DNA of 64,000 nt, from assembly GCA_963820415.1 (NCBI GenBank), contig CAWFZT010000005.1:186001-250000 (forward strand). The letters run 5' to 3'. Under the pieces are notes generated by a model. The model was not told where the DNA came from. It was given only the letters and a program-made list of their open reading frames with translations, and did no database searches. Source of the stretch: CAWFZT01 sp963820415. GTDB lineage: Bacteria > Chloroflexota > Anaerolineae > Anaerolineales > Anaerolineaceae. Numbering within the stretch: the stretch's first letter is position 1; every line of letters begins with the position of its first letter. A program made the position numbers and the translations under genes. Positions 57,141 to 64,000 of this stretch are shown one piece after another.

Positions 57141-58272
57141 CACGGGTGAAGCAACGACGGCGACGGGTAGAGCAACCCAGCCTGCGCAAGGCGAGCTCAG
57201 GATCACGCTGGAGACCCAAAAGGCGGATGTACCACCCGTGACACTGCCCACCCCTCCGGCTGGAGCTGCCGCGCCAACCTCTCAGACGCAGCCAACCCAG
57301 GGATCAGCAAACAGTCTCTCGACCACCCTATCGGTCAGCGACCGCTATCCGCTGCCGCATCCCACCTTTCCAGGTTGTGGCCTGCTCACTACGCCGGGAA
57401 AGGTCTGGGTGGCGAGCATCACGGGCTTTGTGGATGTGCTGGATGCGCAGAGCGGGCAGGTGCTGCAATCCATCGCGCTTTTCCCGGGAAGCGGCGGGCT
57501 CGCGGCACAACCTGTCTTTGACCTGAAGTTTGACGGCCAGCATATCTGGGCTCTGGCAGCTTCCAAGAAAGGCGATCGTGCAGATACCCTGTTCGTCATC
57601 GATCCGACCAGTGGAACCGTGATCAAGCAGTTCGATGTATCCCAATGGCGTGGAGATATCCAACAACAGTTAGGCTTTTCCCCCGGAAAAATATGGACGG
57701 CAGACCACACGATCGACACACAGACATTTGAAGTGGAACATGTCAGCTGGCCCTGGGAAGCCCATTATGCCTATGATAGCACGGGCTGGATGTGGATCAC
57801 GGGAACCTTTTGTAGTCATTGTAATCCTGTCTTATGGGTATTCAATGCCGATGACCTTAACCAATCCCACGAGGGGGGTTATGTCAATGGGAATGCGAGC
57901 AGCAATCCTCTGACCTTCACGGGGGAACGGATCTGGGTGGTAGTGTCCCTGGATGATGGCACCACCGAACTGTGGGCCTATCCTCCCGGGGGTGACAAAA
58001 TGACCGAGGATACCAAGCCATTGGTGATGGTTCCATCTCCGGATGATCAACCCCTGGCGCTCCTTTCGACCCAGGATTCCCTGTGGCTGCTGGCCGGTCA
58101 TGACACATGGGGATCACTTTATCAGCTCGACCCTCAAACTGGCGCGATCCTGAACAAGATGGACCTGGTCAGCGCAGATAATCACACAACCTTTACAGTG
58201 AATATCGCTTTTGATGGCCATGATTTATGGGTTCTCCTGGCTAAAGAGCTGCTTCGTATCCCCCTAAAATAA
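57127..58272 (+). CDS. beta-propeller-like protein, apparently N-terminally truncated
   Basis: 381 residues from a GTG. A Thr/Pro-rich low-complexity stretch (about 1-70) precedes a propeller-like region with PGKVWVASITGFVDVLDAQS, GQHIWALAASKKGD, ERIWVVVSLDDGTTELW and QDSLWLLAGHDTWGSLYQLD, repeated Trp/aromatic-VxxL blades of about 45 residues. No signal peptide is present, although such domains usually are exported, and the frame stays open upstream through the tRNA fragment. I infer an incomplete gene joined to other DNA at about 57080-57130. No catalytic site is visible. Confidence 0.65.
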   Translation: MPQGSTGEATTATGRATQPAQGELRITLETQKADVPPVTLPTPPAGAAAPTSQTQPTQGSANSLSTTLSVSDRYPLPHPTFPGCGLLTTPGKVWVASITGFVDVLDAQSGQVLQSIALFPGSGGLAAQPVFDLKFDGQHIWALAASKKGDRADTLFVIDPTSGTVIKQFDVSQWRGDIQQQLGFSPGKIWTADHTIDTQTFEVEHVSWPWEAHYAYDSTGWMWITGTFCSHCNPVLWVFNADDLNQSHEGGYVNGNASSNPLTFTGERIWVVVSLDDGTTELWAYPPGGDKMTEDTKPLVMVPSPDDQPLALLSTQDSLWLLAGHDTWGSLYQLDPQTGAILNKMDLVSADNHTTFTVNIAFDGHDLWVLLAKELLRIPLK

Positions 58273-58927
58273 GAGGAGCCTGCGTGGAAGAATAAGATCT
58301 AAAAAGCCCTTGCTGTTCTCCAGACCCGATGAGATGGCCGGAGAGCGAAGTAACCAGTCAATGAGATGAACGTTCGGCAAATCGTCTTTTGAAGAGATAA
58401 CCAATTAGGACAAAGATTGCCCAACAAAGTGTGCAACATTCGGTGAGATTAGGGTATTATGAAAGTGGATGAGGACTGGCATCAACAACATATTGAAGGG
58501 CATTGAATGTGGTGACTGAAAAAGGTGCGATCTGGAAACCAACCACACCCTACCCGCTTGATTCTGAGCGCATCCCGAACCTGATCAAGTATTTTTCTAG
58601 ATTGTTCTGGCACATTGACTTTTTTTAGTTTATTCTGTGCTCTATTAATATTCATTCTATTTTAACCTAATAAAGTCTATGGCAGCGTTGCCCAATTTAC
58701 ATCTTCAGTCGTGGAATGATGAACGGCTTCCCGAAATGTTATGAGCTGCCCTTATTGTCATTCACTTTGAACAGTTGTCAGCAATGCATGCGATCTCACC
58801 ATATCTGCGTTACAATAGAGTTGCCAACTATAGATCGAGGGAAGACCAAAAAATATTGAATGGTTTTTTGGGAGGAAAACCCTTCAACAAGACATAACAA
58901 CTTTATTTTTCGCACACATACTTAATA
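58273..58927. other. 655-bp region without a supported gene
   Basis: Only short open frames occur, for example a GTG frame at 58509 of about 38 codons (VTEKGAIWKPTTPYPLDSE) that looks like a decayed gene piece. A pyrimidine-rich stretch near 58590-58670 is AT-rich and might hold a promoter for the dynamin gene. Nothing else is supported. Confidence 0.5.
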
Positions 58928-60656
58928 ATGCAAATTTTAAACAAGCAGCAAGAGATCATCCTCCACGACGAGCGTAAAGTTCTAAACGATTTACGCGTGG
59001 CCCTGGTTCAGTTTGGAGCCCTGGGAGAAGATAGCAACACACTCGGTCACTCCATCGAGCAGCTTGATGAGCTTTTCTTAATGGTGGTCGCCGGTGAATT
59101 TAACTCTGGAAAGAGCGCATTGATCAACGCCCTTCTCGGTCAAAAATTATTGCCAGAAGGGGTGACCCCCACTACCACCCAAATCCAGGTGCTGCGATAT
59201 GGGCCAAATCAAACCAGGACGGTCATCAACAAGCACCAGCATATCCTCACCCTGCCAGCCGAATTGCTGGCCGAGATCAACATCGTAGATACGCCAGGGA
59301 CCAACGCGATCATGCGCGAGCATGAAATGATCACCTCCCAATTCGTTCCCCGGGCGGACCTGGTTTTGTTTATCACTTCCGCCGACCACCCCTTTACCGA
59401 AAGCGAGCGCCAGTTCCTGGTGCAGATCCGGGACTGGGGCAAAAAGGTAGTCTTGGTCATCAACAAAAAGGATATCCTCCAGACCCAGGCCGACCAGGAT
59501 GAGGTTTACCGCTTTGTCACAGATAATGCGCGCCTCCTGCTCGGCCTGACCCCGGAAGTCCTTTTGGTGAGCGCCAGGAAAGCGCTTCAGGCCAAACTGG
59601 GCCAGCCCCAGCTGTGGTTCGAAAGCGGGTTTGAAGCCCTGGAGACCTATATCCATGACCGCCTGGATGAAAAAGGGCGCCTGCGCTTGAAGTTATTAAG
59701 CCCTCTTGGAACTGGCATCAGCCTGGTCAATAAATATCTACAGATCATCGCCAGCCGCATGCAGCTGCTGGAAAAAGATTTCCAAATGCTTGGTGATGTT
59801 GATGCGCAGCTGGCCCTGTACGATGAAGACCTGAGACGGGATTTCCACTTCCGCTTATCCGACGTGGAGAATGCTCTCTTCGAGCTGGAACAGCGCGGCG
59901 ACAACTTCTTTGATGCCACGTTTCGCTTGGCACGGATATTCGATTTGATCGGAAAGGATCGCATCCAGCATGAGTTCGAACACCAGGTTGTGGGCGATAT
60001 TCCCCAACAGATCGAGCAGAAAGTCAATGAAGTGATTGATTGGCTGCTGGAAGCGCAGCTCCGACAGTGGCAGGCTGTGATTCAGCACATCGCCGAACGG
60101 CGTCAGGAGCACCGGGAGCACATCGTCGGGGATATGGGCGTAGGCAGCTTCAATTATGATCGCGAGCGCCTGATGGATGCGGTCGGCCGGGAGGCGCGTA
60201 AAGAGGTCGATACCTTTGACAAAACTCATGAGGCCAAATTAATTGCTCAGGATGCTCAGGTTACAGTGGCTACATCCCTGGCGATTGAAGCAGGCGCGGT
60301 TGGACTAGGAGCGCTGGTGGCAGTCCTGGCAACGACTGCCGCGATGGATGTCACCGGGATCCTCTCCGCCGGGATGATCGCTGCCCTGGGTCTGTTTATT
60401 ATTCCCGTCCGCCGGAATATCGCCAAACGAGAATTGAACGAGAAAATTTCTGAGATGCGCACCCGCCTGCTCCAATCTTTGACGCAAGCCTTTGAGAAAG
60501 AAGCCGCCCGCAGCCAGGGGCAAATCCGTGAGGCGGTTGCCCCCTATTCTCGCTTTGTCCGTGCGGAGAGCGGTAAGTTCAAGGACGCCCAGGAACAGCT
60601 GGGATCGATTGCGCCGCGAGCTTGACCGGCTAAAAGGCTCAGTTGAAGAGATCTAA
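58928..60656 (+). CDS. dynamin-family GTPase (frameshift near the 3' end)
   Basis: The frame opens at 58928. GTPase domain (about residues 45-220): G1 AGEFNSGKSALINALLG, G2-region TPTTTQIQVL, G3 NIVDTPGTNA (about 119), G4 INKKD (about 179). A long helical middle region follows, then a hydrophobic hairpin (about 450-500; AVGLGALVAVLATTAAMDV and GMIAALGLFIIPVRR), as in bacterial dynamin-like proteins that remodel or tether membranes. The open frame stops at 60625 after QEQLGSIAPRA, but a +1 frame after GGG at about 60600 reads DRLRRELDRLKGSVEEI to 60656, the expected coiled-coil end. It pairs with the next GTPase gene 17 bp downstream. Confidence 0.87.
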
Positions 60657-60673
60657 ATGCAAGGAATGATCCC

Positions 60674-61144
60674 TTGACGCTATTTGATGAAATTCTCACA
60701 CAATTCCCCACCGATGTTCAAGCGACAGTGCGCAAGATCTGGGAGGCGTTGGGGCCCAATGAAAAGGCCAGCTTCCTGTCGCTATTAGCTGGTTTCCCAT
60801 CGGATGCGAATTTGGTACGACAGCTGGTCAAGTTATCCACCGCCCAGATCCGGCAGGCCTTTGGCCACAAGCACCGGGTAGTCATCGTCGGCCCGACCAA
60901 CGTCGGCAAATCCACCCTCTACAATCTGCTGGTGCAAAACAAACGCGACCTAGCCAGAGTGGGTCCCTTGCCGGGCACCACAACGGAAAATCAACAGGCC
61001 GATGCAGCCCTGTTTACCGTGGTCGATACACCCGGCGCGGATGCAGTGGGGAGTATGGGCGAGCAGGAGAAAGACCTGGCCCTGTCGGCATCCGCGGAGG
61101 CCGATTTCCTGGTGCTGGTCTATCGACGCCATCCAGGGGATTAA
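60674..61144 (+). CDS. Era-like GTPase with DUF697-type tail, N-terminal part (frameshifted)
   Basis: TTG start near an AAGGA site; the frame covers the helical N-terminus (about residues 1-65), G1 IVGPTNVGKSTLYNLLVQ (about 70-87), G3 VVDTPGADAVG (about 115) and stops after FLVLVYRRHPGD. The frame after a +1 shift near 61118-61125 continues VIDAIQGIKKTEQEL. The two halves are one gene of about 415 codons. It follows the dynamin gene closely, so the two are likely co-expressed. Confidence 0.83.
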   Translation: MTLFDEILTQFPTDVQATVRKIWEALGPNEKASFLSLLAGFPSDANLVRQLVKLSTAQIRQAFGHKHRVVIVGPTNVGKSTLYNLLVQNKRDLARVGPLPGTTTENQQADAALFTVVDTPGADAVGSMGEQEKDLALSASAEADFLVLVYRRHPGD

Positions 61145-61922
61145 AAAGACCGAGCAGGAACTGTTCAACGAGCTATCTGCTCTGAAAAAGCCTTTCGTGG
61201 TGGTGTTGAACAAGATTGACCTGGTACCACGCAAAGACCTGCAAGGTGTCATTTCGAATGCTGCACTGAACCTGGGCCTGAAGCCCGATCAAGTCGTTCC
61301 AATCGTCGCCAAAGACGGCAAGAACCTCGGCAAAGTGCTGTTGGCAGTGGCAGCCACCGAACCTGAGATGGTCGCCGCCCTGGGACAGGCATTACCGGAA
61401 TACCGCTGGCAGCTCGCCTGGCAAACCATCGTCAGGGCCGCCTCGATCTCGGCAGCCATTGCATTGGCGCCGCTGCCGGTCATCGATTTTGTTCCGCTGG
61501 TGGTCACGCAGTCGATCATGGTGGTCAGTATTGCCCGCATATATAACTACAAAATCACCCCACGGCGCGCCTCCGAGCTGGTCGCCACCTTTGGCTTGGG
61601 GTTCTTAGGCCGGACCCTCTTCCAGGAGCTGAGCAAGCTGGGTGGGCTGCCGGGCTGGCTGCTGAGCGCGGCGATTGCTTCATCCATAACCGTCGTGATG
61701 GGCTACGCGGCCGTGCGCTGGTTTGAAAAAGGCCAGAAGATTTCGACCGATGCACTCAAAAAGCTCACCCAGGTGATGACCACCTACCTGCTGGATACCC
61801 TCAAAAGTCTCGGAAAACGCAAGCCAGGCCAAAAAGGACTGCAACAACGCATCACCCAATCGCTGGAAAGCTCACCTCTAGCCGAAAGCCGCTCAGCGCT
61901 CGACAGTGAAGCGAGTGAATAA
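61002..61922 (+). CDS. Era-like GTPase with DUF697-type tail, C-terminal part (after frameshift)
   Basis: Meaningful sequence from about 61124: IQGIKKTEQELFNELSALKK then PFVVVLNKIDLVPRKDL (G4 NKID), and the G5 region. A C-terminal hydrophobic domain (about 61400-61700) has ASISAAIALAPLPVIDFVPL, followed by ITPRRASELVATFGLGFLGR and LLSAAIASSITVVMGYAA. This is the DUF697 pattern found in membrane-linked GTPases. The in-frame ATG at 61002 is not the biological start. A partner role to the dynamin is inferred from position. Confidence 0.83.
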   Translation: MQPCLPWSIHPARMQWGVWASRRKTWPCRHPRRPISWCWSIDAIQGIKKTEQELFNELSALKKPFVVVLNKIDLVPRKDLQGVISNAALNLGLKPDQVVPIVAKDGKNLGKVLLAVAATEPEMVAALGQALPEYRWQLAWQTIVRAASISAAIALAPLPVIDFVPLVVTQSIMVVSIARIYNYKITPRRASELVATFGLGFLGRTLFQELSKLGGLPGWLLSAAIASSITVVMGYAAVRWFEKGQKISTDALKKLTQVMTTYLLDTLKSLGKRKPGQKGLQQRITQSLESSPLAESRSALDSEASE

Positions 61923-62014
61923 AATATCTAATATTTGCATCATCAATCCAAGTTGATACACTAAAAACCATACCAGCACAAACACCAATAACCAGGCCCC
62001 AACTTCAACCGTGC

Positions 62015-62116
62015 TTGCCGGTCGCTGAGATCGCCTTCGAAACCGGTTTTGATTCTCTAGAGGGGGTTCCGTGGGCCTTCCAGAAGGCCGCCCGGTTTCC
62101 GCACAGCCAGTTCCGC
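62015..62116 (+). pseudogene. relic of an AraC-family regulator (second HTH)
   Basis: The translation LPVAEIAFETGFDSLEG then AFQKAARFPHSQFR follows the highly conserved second helix-turn-helix and C-terminal motif of AraC/XylS regulators (VAEIAFETGFDS, SRAF, PSQFR), with several replacements (GVPWAF for GFSRAF). No start, effector domain or first HTH adjoins it, and the frame drifts into non-homologous sequence after 62116. A dead fragment. Confidence 0.7.
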
Positions 62117-62500
62117 TGCCAGACACCACCTGATACACGAAGCCTGATTCTGGTCATGACCACCGCCATGATTGCTTTGAGCGATCTGCATCCACCAAGG
62201 TCAGCTATTCAATTGTTGTGAGGATGCCCCCAGGTTCACTTTTGAAGGGAAATACCTTACTTTATATCGAGGGGAAAAATTTTTTTGCTCAAAATAATGG
62301 CACGTTTTAGTAACTGCTCAGACATGGTTCTGAAAGCACCACAGGTGGCGGGTCACTGTAGTTTTAGCGAAATATCGTCATATTTGGGATGACCATACAT
62401 GGCAAACTGTCGTAAATTTCCCCTTTCTCGTCACAGGCGTGTTTTTTACTCAAACAGGCTGATTAGTTACAAAAATTGATGATTAAATCTGGTAGTCTGG

Positions 62501-62506
62501 TAAAAT
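62501..62506 (+). promoter_or_regulatory. candidate -10 box (CTGGTAAAATAAAC)
   Basis: TAAAAT with TGG before it, 32-37 bp upstream of the start at 62538. It fits the GGTAWAAT pattern of the left-hand region, showing that the accessory part uses a similar promoter type. Confidence 0.4.
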
Positions 62507-62537
62507 AAACAAAATAACAACTTAAAGGACTTTCCTT

Positions 62538-63383
62538 ATGGACATTTATCTTGCTGACGAACGTGCCTTTCAATTGATTCCTCAATTCACATTGGAAGTG
62601 GCTCGCGACCGGCTCGAACAGAAGAAAACGAATCTGGTAAGCGGTACTTTGGGATCAATGTTCAGCCGCCCCAAGCCGGAAGAGATCCAATTCGTTTCAG
62701 TCGAAAACCGGCTGGAACCCTTTTGGCTGGTCAGTGTTTTCGTCCACACAGCATTTGATCGTAATTGCAGCTACACGATTCCGTTGAGCGGGCCGGAGAT
62801 TAAGCACGTAACCATATTGGGACAAGAGTTTACACCCACCTCCAACCCCAAAGGCGGCACCAACCTTACCTTGAGCGGCGTTGAGAACTGCGTTGAAGAA
62901 CGCCGCGCAAGTTATACCTTCGACGGCATGAGCGGGGTGAAAGGGGATTTCAGCAAATATCTCTCCTTTGCGAAGAGCGAAATTCTAGACCTGGAACATT
63001 TTGCCCCAGCGGGTACACTGGTGGTGCCTCCCCAGGCGCATGCAACAGCTGTCGTCCGACCGGTGCTGGCAGAAGTGATCAAGCCCATCCTGGCTCAGGT
63101 GATCCACGAGGAGCGTGTGGATCTGGAGGCCATTGAGTTGAACTTTCGACCCGTTTATGCTATGGAGTATGAATGGACCACGAAAGGGAAGCGTGTGATT
63201 CTGGAGTTCGATGCCCTGACGGGAGAAATGCGTTCGGGTGGGAAGAAGTTAAGCGACCAGATTAAAAGCATGCTAACCCGCGATTTACTCTTTGATGTAA
63301 CTGCTGATGCAGCTGGGTTGTTTATCCCTGGGGGCAGCATCGCGGTTAAGCTAGTTAAAGCTGTGGTAGACCACAAGAAATAA
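62538..63383 (+). CDS. hypothetical protein with C-terminal hydrophobic region
   Basis: 281 residues, AAAGGAC before the ATG. Not recognised. Residues about 1-190 are a mixed alpha/beta domain with PFWLVSVFVHTAFDRNCSYT, then two Cys (about 76 and 117) and LEHFAPAGTLVVPPQAHATA. Residues about 190-255 look like a beta sheet with YEWTTKGKRVILEFDALTGE. The last 35 residues (FDVTADAAGLFIPGGSIAVK) form one weak amphipathic or membrane helix. It is well supported as a gene by a terminator downstream, a -10 box upstream and codon use. It lies in the accessory region between the GTPase pair and the methyltransferase relic. Confidence 0.75.
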   Translation: MDIYLADERAFQLIPQFTLEVARDRLEQKKTNLVSGTLGSMFSRPKPEEIQFVSVENRLEPFWLVSVFVHTAFDRNCSYTIPLSGPEIKHVTILGQEFTPTSNPKGGTNLTLSGVENCVEERRASYTFDGMSGVKGDFSKYLSFAKSEILDLEHFAPAGTLVVPPQAHATAVVRPVLAEVIKPILAQVIHEERVDLEAIELNFRPVYAMEYEWTTKGKRVILEFDALTGEMRSGGKKLSDQIKSMLTRDLLFDVTADAAGLFIPGGSIAVKLVKAVVDHKK

Positions 63384-63692
63384 AATCGTTGAGAATGTTA
63401 GGATTTAGAGACTAATACTTGTGCGCTGCAACTATTTACACGCAAAATCCTGAAGAGGAGTGCAAAAAGCACTCCTCTTCTACCAAGTATGAGTAAAATG
63501 ATAACTTAGATATATATAACCTCACCTCACAACAATTGTTGTGTGATGTTGTTTCTATTCCGATTTAAGGTTGTGAAATGCCGAAATAAATGACATCCCA
63601 AAAAGTGATGCTTTCTCTTCTATAATCATGACTTCAATTGGTAATTATGCTAGAATGATACAAAGCAAGCTATTAAATCATAGGTGGGGTAT
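63384..63692. other. intergenic AT-rich region with a terminator
   Basis: Apart from the hairpin at 63452-63480, I see no gene. Sequence near 63500-63560 has CAACAATTGTTG, a 12-nt palindrome (63530-63541), and 63640-63690 could hold a promoter for the methyltransferase remnant. Confidence 0.5.
63452..63480 (+). terminator. hairpin after the hypothetical gene
   Basis: GAAGAGGAGTGC and GCACTCCTCTTC form a perfect 12-bp stem with an A5 loop. Only TACC follows, so the U-run is missing; it may still stop transcription or protect mRNA. Confidence 0.6.
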
Positions 63693-63818
63693 GTGAAAGA
63701 AAATCTTTCATTCTACGGTGATAATCTGGATGTTCTTCGATGACATATCAAAGACGAAAAATTAAATCTCATATCCATCGATCCAACCGAAACAGCGAAA
63801 AGCTTTTTATTCCAATGA
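63693..63818 (+). pseudogene. remnant of an adenine-specific DNA methyltransferase, with internal stop
   Basis: From GTG 63693 (AGGTGGGG upstream) the frame reads KENLSFYGDNLDVLR, stop, HIKDEKLNLISIDPTETAKS, stop. This matches the start of type III and similar N4/N6 methyltransferases (LFYGDNLDVLR, YIKDESVDLIYLDPPF). The in-frame TGA at 63741 is one substitution from CGA (Arg), and the catalytic DPPF/DPPY motif has turned to DPTE. The frame then ends at 63818. A nonsense- and missense-decayed N-terminus. Confidence 0.65.
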
Positions 63819-63855
63819 TCTCCGTGAACTAAATAAATATAGTCAAGAGGTTGGC

Positions 63856-64000
63856 ATGCAAATAATCAGTTATGAATATAAGGATGTCGATGGTCAGGGT
63901 TGGCATTTCGAAAAAATCGATCTCAAGAAAGTAAACCTTTTCGTTGGCGACACAGGGACTGGAAAAACAAAAATTCTGCATACCATTTTCGACTTGGGAG
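63856..64000 (+). CDS. AAA-type ATPase, N-terminus (cut by the window edge)
   Basis: Start ATG 63856 with AAGAGG 8 nt upstream. The first 48 residues end at the window limit: ISYEYKDVDGQGWHFEKIDL then VNLFVGDTGTGKTKILHTIF, a Walker A (GDTGTGKT) close to the N-terminus as in AAA_15/OLD/RecF-like SMC-type ATPases that often lie in defence loci. The rest is outside the window, so the class is uncertain. Confidence 0.7.
   Translation, partial: MQIISYEYKDVDGQGWHFEKIDLKKVNLFVGDTGTGKTKILHTIFDLG

Larger units (their letters stand above)
61923..62537. other. 615-bp region with only a regulator relic
   Basis: The one recognisable item is an AraC-type HTH fragment (62015-62116, separate entry). The remainder, especially 62225-62530, is AT-rich with no open frame worth naming; a candidate -10 box lies at 62501. 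Confidence 0.55.

Overview
The window looks like a chromosomal segment of a Chloroflexota bacterium, probably of the Anaerolineae. The assignment rests on gene content rather than on any rRNA: a T-box-controlled eukaryote-type isoleucyl-tRNA synthetase, an AraM-type glycerol-1-phosphate dehydrogenase, a SEDS-transpeptidase fusion, many GAF/GGDEF proteins, thrC-thrB, and S1-ftsK, CDP-alcohol transferase-lgt and ABC-transporter blocks. Most of it is moderately GC-rich and densely coded. No phage, insertion sequence or CRISPR array is visible.

Layout. 1-4.3 kb: a large alpha-2-macroglobulin-like protein, cut by the left edge. 4.4-6.6 kb: citrate synthase and an IclR regulator. 6.8-10.6 kb: an operon of G1P dehydrogenase, FGGY sugar kinase and HAD-IIA phosphatase, a set resembling AraM/AraB/AraL. 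10.6-18.5 kb: a HEAT-like membrane protein, a PilZ protein, a REC-GAF-GGDEF cyclase, a TIM-barrel isomerase and a penicillin-acylase-family hydrolase. 18.8-24.9 kb: T-box leader, ileS, lspA, rluD and threonine aldolase. 25-28.6 kb: a GGDEF protein and thrC-thrB. 28.7-32.8 kb: purine nucleoside phosphorylase, a membrane protein, a GNAT and a 7TM-GAF sensor. 32.9-40.2 kb: S1 protein, ftsK, CDP-alcohol transferase, lgt, and an ABC ATPase with an ABC-2/SpoIIM fusion permease. 40.3-52.5 kb: HNH nuclease, epimerase, tyrS, SEDS-PBP fusion, mtnP, methyltransferase, an fhaB/fhaA-like pair, archease, a P-loop kinase-like protein and a DUF4037 protein.

From about 52.5 kb the sequence changes character. 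It becomes more AT-rich, with looser gene packing and several relics: an HsdR C-terminal fragment, a 3' tRNA fragment, an AraC HTH fragment and a DNA methyltransferase with an internal stop. Alongside these are a split ChrB-like chromate-response locus, a DMT exporter with a His-rich tail, a dynamin/Era-like GTPase pair and the start of an AAA ATPase. I read this as an accessory region or decayed genomic island.

Two window-wide patterns stand out. First, a family of intergenic palindromic elements (at least seven copies, one with a perfect 52-nt palindrome core) is scattered between housekeeping genes. Second, at least seven conserved genes, including the normally essential tyrS, carry single-base frameshifts, several of them at G/C or A runs. 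Sequencing or assembly error is the simplest explanation, so those genes are probably intact in the organism.
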